Assembly (NCBI RefSeq): GCF_001651805.1
Contig: NZ_CP015839.1
Coordinates: forward strand, 1,612,001 to 1,676,000
Origin: Marinobacterium aestuarii
Lineage (GTDB): Bacteria; Pseudomonadota; Gammaproteobacteria; Pseudomonadales; Balneatricaceae
Direction: 5' to 3'
DNA: 64,000 nucleotides
In this document: positions 1-7,601 of the stretch, one piece after another
Layout of the letters: every line of letters starts with the position of its first letter
How positions within the stretch are numbered: position 1 is the first letter of the stretch
Made by a program: the position numbers and the translations under genes
The notes under the pieces: generated by a model
Told to the model about the DNA's origin: nothing
What the model saw: the letters and a program-made list of their open reading frames with translations, nothing else
Database searches by the model: none

Positions 1-1262
1 CCATCAGCGGAGGTGATCACTTCGGTGCCGAATTCCAGCTTGCCGCCTTTCTCGGCGTCTTTCTTGATGATCTGCACTCGCTGCCCGGCGTGGGACAGGG
101 TCCAGTCTTCAGTGCGCGCCTGGGGGTAGAACTTGCGCAGTGCCTCGATCCTGGCGTCATGGGACTGCAATACTTCGCTGATCAGGTAGCGGGTCAGGTC
201 CATGTTGTTCATGCCCACGGACAGCATGGGTTTGATGTTGTTCAGGCGCACGCTCTTGAGCAGATCCAGGTTGGATCCGCGTTTGAGAAACTTGGTGGTG
301 AAGCCTGCAAAGGGGCCAAACAGCAGCGCTTTTTCACCGTCGATAATGCGGGTATCCAGATGGGGTACCGACATGGGGGGCGCGCCAATGGGGGCCTTGC
401 CGTAGACCTTGGCCAGGTGCTGGCTGACAATCTCGGGTTTCTTGCAGACCAGCCACTGGCCGCTGACCGGGAAGCCGCCGTAGCCGTCGCCTTCGGCAAT
501 GCCGGATTTTTGCAGCAGGGGCAGAGCACCGCCGCCTGCGCCCAGGAAGACGAAGCGGGCACGAATCTGTTCCGTGCCGCCGCTCTGGCTGTTCTTCAGC
601 TTCACGTCCCACTGGCCATCGGCCTGCTGCTTGAGATCGGCTACGGTACGCGCGAGCAGCAACTCGAAACCGGTCTGGGTTTGCAGGTTCTGTGTCATGC
701 AGCGTGTCAGGGAACCGAAGTCGACGTCCGAGCCGTAGCGTACGCGGGTTCCTGCGACTTTTTCATCCGGGCTGCGGTTCTGCATGATCAGAGGCATCCA
801 CTGGCGCAGAACCGCGTGGTCTTCGCTGTATTCCATGGCGGCAAAGGCCGGGTGGGCACTGAGGGTTGCATGGCGCTTGCGCAGGAAGTCGACGTTTTCC
901 TCGCCCCAGACGAAGCTCTGGTGCGGCGTGGCATTGATAAAGTTTTTCGGCGCCGGCAATAGCTGCTGTTCCACCAGATAAGACCAGAACTGCAGGCTGA
1001 CTTCAAAGGCGTTATTGATGGTGAAGGCCTTGCGGGTGTCGATGCTGCCATCAGCCGTCAGGGGAGCGTAATTCAGTTCGCAGTAGGCTGCGTGACCGGT
1101 ACCGGCGTTGTTCCAGCCGTCGGTGCTTTCCTGGGCAACCTGGTCCAGGCGCTCAACCATGCTGATGCTGAGGTTCGGATCCAGCTGTTTGAGTAGCGTG
1201 CCCAGGGTTGCGCTCATTGCGCCGGCCCCGACGAGCAGTACGTCTACGGATTTTGCAGTCAT
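1..1262 (-). CDS. mqo: Malate:quinone oxidoreductase, C-terminal end cut off by the window
   Basis: FAD enzyme that oxidises malate to oxaloacetate and passes electrons to the quinone pool; a peripheral membrane step of the TCA cycle. About 420 codons are visible, whereas the family is usually near 490-500, so the last part lies outside the window. The N-terminus reads MTAKSVDVLLVGAGAMSATL, a Rossmann dinucleotide-binding start, followed by the Mqo signatures DGWNNAGTGHAAYCELNY and later GAGGGALPLLQKSGI. The ATG at 1262 is preceded by GGCGGAG. A conventional NAD-dependent malate dehydrogenase sits at the far end of the window (63046), so the organism appears to hold both malate-oxidising routes. 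Confidence 0.95.
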   Translation of the reverse strand, partial: MTAKSVDVLLVGAGAMSATLGTLLKQLDPNLSISMVERLDQVAQESTDGWNNAGTGHAAYCELNYAPLTADGSIDTRKAFTINNAFEVSLQFWSYLVEQQLLPAPKNFINATPHQSFVWGEENVDFLRKRHATLSAHPAFAAMEYSEDHAVLRQWMPLIMQNRSPDEKVAGTRVRYGSDVDFGSLTRCMTQNLQTQTGFELLLARTVADLKQQADGQWDVKLKNSQSGGTEQIRARFVFLGAGGGALPLLQKSGIAEGDGYGGFPVSGQWLVCKKPEIVSQHLAKVYGKAPIGAPPMSVPHLDTRIIDGEKALLFGPFAGFTTKFLKRGSNLDLLKSVRLNNIKPMLSVGMNNMDLTRYLISEVLQSHDARIEALRKFYPQARTEDWTLSHAGQRVQIIKKDAEKGGKLEFGTEVITSAD

Positions 1263-1806
1263 GATAACTCCGCCTCTTAGATAGTTGATCATGGAGTTGA
1301 GACGCTGCGGTTATGGGCTTTTGGCCCTTTCCTGAAGCTTGTCGCCCTGCTGGGCGGCCCTCTTCGGGGTATTCCGCGGTCTCGGTCCCGTTCGCTATGG
1401 AGCGGCTGATGTTCTTGTTCGGCGCTCATCAGGTCGCCGTGGCATCAGCCGGAGAATTCCTGTCTGCGTTTGGGCAGCAGGGCGCTTGGCAGCTTTAAAA
1501 AAGGTGCTTGCGCCCGTCAGATCCGGGTCTGTTCGGTCGGTTCAAAACACGGATTGATCTGGCTGAAGGCTTTATTATTATCTTTCGCAGTTGCGACGCA
1601 TTATAAGTCAGGAGCGACGGAAGGAAACGCGGCCATCTTTTATAGTGTCTATAACACAGCGGTTTCATGAGGGTGTAACGCAGCTGCGGTAGGGCCTGCA
1701 GAGGCTATTTATACTTTGGTATGGCGGGTCTGAAAGAGGACTTTCGAAGGGGCAATGCCCCGGCGCGGCGGCCGGGACATTGCTGGGTCGCAAAAGCGGT
1801 ACTGTA
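1263..1806. other. Intergenic region between mqo and phoH
   Basis: No convincing gene. It must hold the mqo promoter: read on the minus strand there is a TATAAT at 1605-1600, which would give a leader of about 330 nt. A small palindrome, TATAG-TGT-CTATA, lies at 1641-1653 and could be an operator or overlapping -10 elements. The right end holds the hairpin listed separately. All assignments here are weak. Confidence 0.4.
1752..1783 (-). terminator. Hairpin downstream of phoH
   Basis: Inverted repeat GCAATG-c-CCCGGC, loop GCGGCG, GCCGGG-a-CATTGC, starting 24 nt after the phoH stop. The 12 base pairs are interrupted by one mismatch. There is no real U-tract on the minus strand, so this may be an mRNA 3' stabilising hairpin rather than a complete intrinsic terminator. 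Confidence 0.4.
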
Positions 1807-3195
1807 TCAGAGGTGCTCTTCGGCGTAGCGTGCCAGGCGGGAGCGGAAGATGCCTTCGAAGTGGACGTTGGCAGAGCCTTCGAACCCCTTGAAGCGTTCA
1901 ACGATATAGGTCAGGCCCGAGGTCAGGGCGGTCAGGTAGTTGGAGTCGATCTGCGCCAGGTTGCCCAGACAGATCATCTTGGTGCCCTTGCCGCAGCGGG
2001 TGATGATGGTCTTGAGCTGCTGCGGTGTCAGGTTCTGGGCTTCGTCGACGATGACCACCGCATCCTGAATGCTGCGACCGCGAATGAAGTTCAGCGACTT
2101 GAACTGGATATTGGCCTTTTCAATGGCGTACTTGACGCTGCTCTGGGGGCGCTCGTCATGCTCGTGCATGGCCTCGAGGTTGTCGTGAATGGAACTGAGC
2201 CAGGGGGTCATTTTCTCCTCTTCGGTGCCGGGCAGGAAGCCGATATCCTCGGCCACTGGCGGCGTGGAACGGGTGACTATAATCTTGTTGAAGCGCTTCT
2301 GCTCGATCACCATTTCCAGCGCGCAGGCCAGCGCAATCAGGGTTTTGCCCGAACCCGCTGCGCCATTGAGCAGGCACATGTCGACCGTTGGGTCCAGCAG
2401 GGACTGCATGGCAAAGGCCTGGTACAGCGTGATGGGGGTGATGCCCCAGCAGTTCTGCTGCATCAGGTGGCTGTAGCCCAAGTCCAGCAGTACCACCTTG
2501 TCGTCCTCAATTGAAATGGTGCGGGCGGCGAAGTCCTTGCTGTCGTCGTAAACGTATTCGTTGGGGTAGGTGTGGGGCAGCATTTCCCGGTTGACACGGT
2601 GATAGGTGCGATCGCCATCGCGGTAGCTGTCAACCTGCTCGATGCGGTCCCAGAAATTGCCCTCTATCTTCTGGTGCCCGGCGGGCAGCAGGTCGAGATC
2701 GGAGATCAGCTGATCGGTGCGGTAGTCTTCAACTTTCAGCAATCCGGCCCCAAGGGCCTTGAGCCGCATGTTGATGTCTTTGGTGACCAGGATGATGTCG
2801 CGGTGTGGGTTGGTCGCCTGCAGGTGCAGGGCGCAGTTGATGATCTGGTTGTCCTTGTTCTTGTCGGCGGGCAGAAAGCCCTGGCGCGCACCCAGTTCGT
2901 GGTCGGGGAAGATGCTCAGTTTGCCCAGCGGGGTTTCTCGATCGATCCCCGGCAACATGATGCGCACGCCCTTGGTGATCTGGGTGGGGCTGTTCGCGGC
3001 GCTGAGAATATTGTCGATCGCCCGGATCGCAAAGCGGGCTTCCTGCGCCACTGTTTTCTTGCGGTCCTTGATGTCATCAAGTTCCTCAAGCACGGTCATG
3101 GGGATGGTGATGTCCTGTTCCTTGAATTCGAACAGGCACTTGGGATCATGCAGCAACACGTTGGTATCGAGAATATAAAGTTTCGATGCGGTCAT
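1807..3195 (-). CDS. PhoH family protein with N-terminal PIN domain (PhoH2/YlaK type)
   Basis: Predicted RNA-acting protein of 462 residues. Residues 1-140 form a PIN nuclease domain (ILDTNVLLHDP at the start with the first catalytic Asp at 10). The C-terminal half is the PhoH ATPase with Walker A GAAGSGKT at 278-285 and a Walker B-like VVIVDEAQN about 100 residues later. PIN-PhoH fusions are known as RNA helicase/ribonuclease proteins, often linked to stress or toxin-antitoxin-like loci. No antitoxin-like small gene lies upstream here: the next 420 bases lead to the divergent ppnN. The ATG has AAGGAAAAG upstream. The biological role in this organism is not shown by the sequence. Confidence 0.9.
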   Translation of the reverse strand: MTASKLYILDTNVLLHDPKCLFEFKEQDITIPMTVLEELDDIKDRKKTVAQEARFAIRAIDNILSAANSPTQITKGVRIMLPGIDRETPLGKLSIFPDHELGARQGFLPADKNKDNQIINCALHLQATNPHRDIILVTKDINMRLKALGAGLLKVEDYRTDQLISDLDLLPAGHQKIEGNFWDRIEQVDSYRDGDRTYHRVNREMLPHTYPNEYVYDDSKDFAARTISIEDDKVVLLDLGYSHLMQQNCWGITPITLYQAFAMQSLLDPTVDMCLLNGAAGSGKTLIALACALEMVIEQKRFNKIIVTRSTPPVAEDIGFLPGTEEEKMTPWLSSIHDNLEAMHEHDERPQSSVKYAIEKANIQFKSLNFIRGRSIQDAVVIVDEAQNLTPQQLKTIITRCGKGTKMICLGNLAQIDSNYLTALTSGLTYIVERFKGFEGSANVHFEGIFRSRLARYAEEHL

Positions 3196-3616
3196 CGGCT
3201 TTTCCTTCAGCTGCTAGCTTGATAAGCATGCGGCTGTATCCTGCGGATCCATAAGCACAATACAGCTGCCGCACCTACACAATAGCAGTCCCAATGTTAC
3301 GTGTAACCGTTCAGATGATGGCTGCGTTTAATTGGCCGTAAAAAAGTTTGCTGCCTGGGCCGTGATAAGTGGCTTGATCAAAAAATGATCTGGATCGTAT
3401 TGTTTTTAAAAGGGTTATGGTGGGATCCGCGGAAATTCCCTATATTGAAGAGGGTGAACCACTGGCGTGCTGGCCCTGTCTCATGACTGTACTGCGCCAG
3501 AGTACCGACATCTGTCAGCCAGGGTCGGTGCAGGGTTTACCGGTTGGGTCGGTAGCGCATAAGGTGTGGCCGGGCTCGACATTTCAGGAATCCGATGCTC
3601 AAGGGAGGTGATATTC
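3196..3616. other. Divergent promoter region phoH / ppnN
   Basis: No gene of more than 64 codons with any family resemblance. Holds the divergent promoters. A TATATT hexamer at 3441-3446 is a possible -10 for ppnN. A short palindrome TGATCA-AAAA-TGATC near 3374-3388 is visible; I cannot assign a regulator to it. Confidence 0.4.
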
Positions 3617-5005
3617 ATGATCACCGAAGACTTCGTGACCACCAGCGTGACGCCCAGCGAGAGCCTGGCGACACTTTCCCCCGTTGAAGTTGCCAGGTTG
3701 CAGGATGCAAGCCAGGGTGGTTTGTACCGACTGTTTCGGCAGTGCTGCCTGGCGGTACTGAACTGCGGCAGTGAGCTGGATAGCACCAAGATGGTGCTTG
3801 AGCGTTACAAGAAATTTGATATCAAGATCAGCCAGAAACACCGTGGTCTGCAGCTGGATCTGATTAATGCGCCGGCCAGTGCCTTTGTGGATGGCGAAAT
3901 CATCCAGGGTATACGCGAACACCTGTTTTCGGTGCTGCGCGATCTGCTTTATATCGGCGACGAGCTGGATGATTACTGCCATGGTCTGGATGAGGGTGGC
4001 ACTATCACGCACACCGTCTTTCAGATTCTGCGCCATGCCGATGTTTTCCGTCCGCACGTAAAACCCAATCTGGTGGTGTGCTGGGGCGGCCACTCCATTG
4101 GCCATGACGAGTACGAATACACCAAGAAGGTGGGCTACGAGCTCGGCCTGCGGCGGTTGAATATCTGTACCGGCTGCGGCCCGGGGGCGATGAAGGGCCC
4201 CATGAAGGGGGCGGCCATCGCTCACGCCAAGCAGCGAATCCGCGATGCGCGCTATGTGGGCATTTCGGAGCCCGGTATTATTGCCGCCGAGTCGCCGAAT
4301 CCAATCGTCAATGAGCTTTTGATCATGCCGGATATCGAAAAGCGGCTGGAGGCCTTTGTGCGCCTTGGACACGGCATCGTGGTCTTTCCGGGCGGCGCCG
4401 GCACGGCGGAGGAAATCCTCTACATCCTGGGTGTGCTGCTGCACGAAAAGAATAACGAGCTGCCGTTCCCGCTGATCTTTACCGGGCCCGAGGGCAGTGA
4501 AGCCTACTTCGAAACCATTGATCGTTTCCTGCGCAAGACGCTGGGCGATGCGGCGGCGAAGCGCTATGAAATCATTGTTGGCGATCCGGTCAAGGTTGCG
4601 CTGCGCATGGAGGCGGGCCTGCGTGACGTCACGGCTTATCGCAAGGCGACCAGCGAGTCCTTCCACTTCAACTGGCAGATCAGTATTCCGCTGACCTTCC
4701 AGCAACCGTTTGAACCCACCCATGACAACATGGCGACGCTGAATCTGTTCCAGGATCAGTCACCCTGCGACCTGGCGTCCAACCTGCGGCGTGCACTCTC
4801 GGGCATTGTGGCAGGCAACGTCAAGGAGCCGGGGGTACAGGCCATAGAGGAATTCGGGCCTTTCGAACTCTGTGGCGAGCCTGATCTGATGGATCCGCTG
4901 GATCAGCTGCTCAATTCCTTTGTGCAGCAGCGGCGCATGAAATTGAACTATCAGGAATACACACCCTGCTACCGCCTTACCGGGGTAGCCGGCGCCATTG
5001 CCTGA
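3617..5005 (+). CDS. ppnN: Pyrimidine/purine nucleotide 5'-monophosphate nucleosidase PpnN (LOG family)
   Basis: Cleaves nucleoside monophosphates to base and ribose 5-phosphate; the Escherichia coli enzyme (YgdH) is activated by (p)ppGpp. The protein is 462 residues against 454 in E. coli and aligns from the start: LYRLFRQCCLAVLNCGSELD mirrors the E. coli N-terminal domain. The Lonely-Guy nucleotide site is intact, with GCGPGAMKGPM at about 186-196 and PGGAGTAEE at 258-266. An upstream in-frame ATG at 3566 exists, but the start at 3617 has a perfect GGGAGGTGA at 3604-3611 and matches the family length. It is transcribed alone, with a hairpin after the stop. Confidence 0.95.
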   Translation: MITEDFVTTSVTPSESLATLSPVEVARLQDASQGGLYRLFRQCCLAVLNCGSELDSTKMVLERYKKFDIKISQKHRGLQLDLINAPASAFVDGEIIQGIREHLFSVLRDLLYIGDELDDYCHGLDEGGTITHTVFQILRHADVFRPHVKPNLVVCWGGHSIGHDEYEYTKKVGYELGLRRLNICTGCGPGAMKGPMKGAAIAHAKQRIRDARYVGISEPGIIAAESPNPIVNELLIMPDIEKRLEAFVRLGHGIVVFPGGAGTAEEILYILGVLLHEKNNELPFPLIFTGPEGSEAYFETIDRFLRKTLGDAAAKRYEIIVGDPVKVALRMEAGLRDVTAYRKATSESFHFNWQISIPLTFQQPFEPTHDNMATLNLFQDQSPCDLASNLRRALSGIVAGNVKEPGVQAIEEFGPFELCGEPDLMDPLDQLLNSFVQQRRMKLNYQEYTPCYRLTGVAGAIA

Positions 5006-5022
5006 GGTCTAGCCGCCTGAAA

Positions 5023-5060
5023 ACAGAGCGCGATAATCCGTCAGGGTTGTCGCGCTCTGT
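5023..5060. repeat. Inverted repeat after ppnN
   Basis: ACAGAGCGCGA (5023-5033) pairs perfectly with TCGCGCTCTGT (5050-5060) around a 16-nt loop, starting 18 nt after the ppnN stop codon. The 11-bp stem is strong, but no T-run follows on either strand. It could be a Rho-independent terminator lacking its U-tract, an RNA stabiliser, or an operator for the downstream peptidase gene. Confidence 0.5.
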
Positions 5061-5071
5061 GCGTCCTGCGT

Positions 5072-5077
5072 TATGAT
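5072..5077 (+). promoter_or_regulatory. Possible -10 element of the peptidase-bactofilin operon
   Basis: TATGAT followed by a GC-rich CCCCGCGCCC discriminator, about 145 nt before the peptidase start. I see no good -35 at the usual distance, so the call rests on the -10 alone. Confidence 0.3.
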
Positions 5078-5220
5078 ACCCCGCGCCCAGTGGGCGTTTG
5101 GTTTTTGTGGCCACAGTGCGCTGTGGCCTGAGAGTAGCTGTTGCGCTGCAAGTGTCCGCTGAACTTTTGTGAACGGACTGTTGTCTTCAACCTCCTTGTC
5201 GACTCATGCGGGGGCGTGCC

Positions 5221-6180
5221 TTGAAAAACAAACTGATCGTTACCCTGACGACGGTGAAGGGTTCGCGGCAGTACACGCTGAACCAGGTGGCTCGTGTGCT
5301 GGTGCCAGCCTTTTTGCTGATGGCGGTGCTCAGCTTCTTCGTGTCCAATGCCTTGCTGGTAAAAACCAGTGACGATCTGGCCATTCTGGAAGAAGATCAT
5401 CAGATGTTGTCCGATCAGTACGAAACCGTGCTCGGGACTCAGCAGCTCTATGTGTCTGAGTTGAACCAGCTCAGTAGTACACTCGAAGTGCTGCAGCAGG
5501 AAAATTACCGTATCGGTGAATTGAATGCCTCGCTGGACGAAAGTCTTGGCGGGCTGGAGTCGATGCTGGGCATGCCAGCCAGCGACTCCTATACGCCGGA
5601 GCAGGCTGAAGTGCTAAAAGCGACGGCCGCGCAGCGGCTGTTCCTGCTGCATAATATTCCCAACGGTGTGCCGCTGCAGGGGACCCGCATGAGCGATCGT
5701 TTTGGCATGCGTACCCATCCGGTGACGCGCAAGCGCAGTATGCACAATGGCGTCGATTTTGCGGCGACCCGGGGCACCAAGGTCTATGCCACGGCTGATG
5801 GCGTGGTGGAATTCAGTGGCCGGCAAAGTGGTTTTGGCAAGCTGGTCATCATGCAGCACAGTTTTGGTTTCAAGACTTACTTCGCACATCTGGATAAACT
5901 GAATGTCGAAGCAGGTGATCTGGTGGCCAAGGGTCAGTTGATCGCACACAGCGGAAACAGTGGTCGTTCGACCGGGCCGCATTTGCACTATGAGGTAAGG
6001 CGCCTGTTTACGGCGATTGATCCGGCACCTTTTCTGAAGTGGAATATTGCGAATTTTGACACCATCTTTACAGACGTAACGAGCGTGAAATGGGCATCCT
6101 TAAAAGAAATGTATCCGTTAAATCAGGCCGCGGTGCAGTTACCATCATCGCAGAAGGAAACCGATTCACCGGAGACATGA
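5221..6180 (+). CDS. M23 family metallopeptidase (membrane-anchored murein endopeptidase)
   Basis: Predicted zinc endopeptidase that cuts peptidoglycan crosslinks. The 319-residue protein has a short cytoplasmic N-terminus, one membrane segment at about 26-45, a coiled-coil stalk at 55-115 and a LytM/M23 domain. The zinc ligands are complete: HNGVD (His175, Asp179) and PHLHYE (His254, His256). I chose the TTG at 5221, reading LKNKLIVTL, because GCGGGGGCG lies 5-11 nt upstream; an ATG at 5206 has no ribosome site. The last 91 nt overlap the bactofilin gene in another frame. Such anchored M23 proteins are the usual partners of bactofilins in shaping the cell wall. Confidence 0.9.
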   Translation: MKNKLIVTLTTVKGSRQYTLNQVARVLVPAFLLMAVLSFFVSNALLVKTSDDLAILEEDHQMLSDQYETVLGTQQLYVSELNQLSSTLEVLQQENYRIGELNASLDESLGGLESMLGMPASDSYTPEQAEVLKATAAQRLFLLHNIPNGVPLQGTRMSDRFGMRTHPVTRKRSMHNGVDFAATRGTKVYATADGVVEFSGRQSGFGKLVIMQHSFGFKTYFAHLDKLNVEAGDLVAKGQLIAHSGNSGRSTGPHLHYEVRRLFTAIDPAPFLKWNIANFDTIFTDVTSVKWASLKEMYPLNQAAVQLPSSQKETDSPET

Positions 6181-6563
6181 CGGTACAGGGCAAGGTGCAT
6201 GTCGACGGTGTTATCGAGGGCAAAATTGACGCCAATGATGATATTTCCATTGGCAAGACCGGCGAGGTAAAAGGGCTGGTAAAGGCCAAGCATGTACATG
6301 TCAGCGGGCGCCTCGAAGGCGAGGTGATCTGCGATATCCTCTATGTCGAGGCCGGTGGCAAGGTGCGGGCCCGGGTGCTGAGTCGGCAAATGTCGGTCGA
6401 TCCCAAGGGGTGCTTTCAGGGTGAGCGGCGCGAGCAGATTCAGCAGGTGCTGGCGTTGCAGGGCGCAGCGGAAAAGCCGTATGAATTTGGTGTCGAGGCC
6501 ATTGACAGTCTGCCGGATCGAATCGTGCTGGGCCGTGGCCGAGGCAAGTTCGAAGACAAGTAA
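6090..6563 (+). CDS. Bactofilin (polymer-forming cytoskeletal protein)
   Basis: Self-assembling beta-helical cytoskeletal protein (DUF583 family, like BacA or CcmA) of 157 residues. The core at about 15-110 is made of repeated short beta-strand turns rich in G, V and D ([39 protein letters not shown]), which is the bactofilin repeat pattern. The C-terminal 45 residues are charged and probably disordered. It starts inside the upstream peptidase gene (91-nt overlap), which suggests translational coupling. In Helicobacter and other bacteria a bactofilin recruits an M23 endopeptidase to place wall hydrolysis; the overlap here fits that pairing. Confidence 0.92.
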   Translation: MGILKRNVSVKSGRGAVTIIAEGNRFTGDMTVQGKVHVDGVIEGKIDANDDISIGKTGEVKGLVKAKHVHVSGRLEGEVICDILYVEAGGKVRARVLSRQMSVDPKGCFQGERREQIQQVLALQGAAEKPYEFGVEAIDSLPDRIVLGRGRGKFEDK

Positions 6564-6651
6564 GGCCCGGGAACAAGCAAGACCGCTTTTATTGCGTTGC
6601 GCGCCCAGAAGCGCTGCACGCTCACTGATCAGAGCAGACGGAGCCGTACCG

Positions 6652-7467
6652 ATGTGTGAACTCTTGGGCATGAGTGCCAATGTACCCACCGATATCTGTT
6701 TCAGTTTCTCCGGACTGATGCAGCGAGGCGGGGCAACCGGGCCGCACCGCGACGGCTGGGGCATCGCCTTTTACGAGGGTCGGGGTGTGCGCTTTTTCCA
6801 TGACCCGGCACCCAGTGTGGAATCCGCCATTGCGCGTCTGGTGCGCAGTCACCCGATCAAGAGTCATATTGTTATCAGCCATATCCGCCAGGCCAATGTC
6901 GGTCAGATCTGCCTGGAAAATACCCACCCGTTTTCCCGCGAGCTCTGGGGGCGCAGCTGGACCTACGCCCATAATGGGCAGCTGGACGCGCAGTTGTACG
7001 AATTGCCGCTGGAGTTCTATCGTCCCATCGGCACCACCGACAGCGAATATGCCTTTTGCTGGTTGCTGGGACAGGTCCGCAGCCGTTATCCCGAACAGCC
7101 CGATGACATTGCAGAGCTGAGCGACTTTATTGCCGGGCTCTGCGACCGTCTGCGCGGCTTTGGCGTGTTCAACATGCTGCTGACGGAATCACGCTATCTG
7201 TTCTGCTATTGCACCACCAAGCTGTCCTGGATTACGCGCCGGGCGCCATTCGGTGAGGCGAGGCTCAAGGATTATGAGCTGACGGTCGATTTCTGCCAGG
7301 AAACCACGCCGCTGGATGTGGTCACAGTGATAGCGACCGATCCGCTGACCGACAACGAGCGCTGGCAGGCGCTGAAAACCGGCGAGTTGTGCGTGTTTGA
7401 AAACGGTCTGGTGGTGGCGCAGCGTACTGCAGAAGTCGCATCGCAAGCGCCGGTAGGCACCCTCTAA
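6652..7467 (+). CDS. Class II glutamine amidotransferase (YafJ-like)
   Basis: Member of the Ntn-hydrolase glutamine amidotransferase family (GATase_4), 271 residues. Methionine removal exposes the nucleophile Cys2 ([12 protein letters not shown]), and the conserved [14 protein letters not shown] and SHIRQA segments follow. Substrate is unknown; the family includes YafJ of E. coli and relatives of EgtC. An open frame extends upstream to 6421, but that start overlaps the bactofilin gene and would place Cys in the interior, so the ATG at 6652 with GACGGAG upstream is preferred. It lies 88 nt after the bactofilin stop and may share its transcript. Confidence 0.88.
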   Translation: MCELLGMSANVPTDICFSFSGLMQRGGATGPHRDGWGIAFYEGRGVRFFHDPAPSVESAIARLVRSHPIKSHIVISHIRQANVGQICLENTHPFSRELWGRSWTYAHNGQLDAQLYELPLEFYRPIGTTDSEYAFCWLLGQVRSRYPEQPDDIAELSDFIAGLCDRLRGFGVFNMLLTESRYLFCYCTTKLSWITRRAPFGEARLKDYELTVDFCQETTPLDVVTVIATDPLTDNERWQALKTGELCVFENGLVVAQRTAEVASQAPVGTL

Positions 7468-7557
7468 GGCGAGCTTCACTAAAGGTGCGCGCAGGTTTTT
7501 CAGGCGCGCCGCGAGGCTCTGGATTGCAGGGCCCGTGTATCCGCCGAGTGTCTCCTT

Positions 7558-7563
7558 TATAAT
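7558..7563 (+). promoter_or_regulatory. Candidate -10 of the hrpA promoter
   Basis: TATAAT at 7558-7563, 39 nt before the hrpA GTG. The -35 region is unremarkable. The same TATAAT plus GC-rich downstream pattern recurs before the methyltransferase at 27239 and before pyrD at 57506. Confidence 0.4.
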
Positions 7564-7601
7564 GTGGCTCCTCTTTCAGCCTGAACGACTGCAGCCTATT
7601 T

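Noticed and set aside
1807-3195. phoH as a toxin-antitoxin PIN-PhoH (VapBC-PhoH2) locus
   Set aside because: No small antitoxin gene precedes it; it has the ordinary stand-alone PIN-PhoH form.
3374-3388. FNR/Anr box before ppnN
   Set aside because: The palindrome TGATCA-AAAA-TGATC does not keep the TTGAT-N4-ATCAA spacing.
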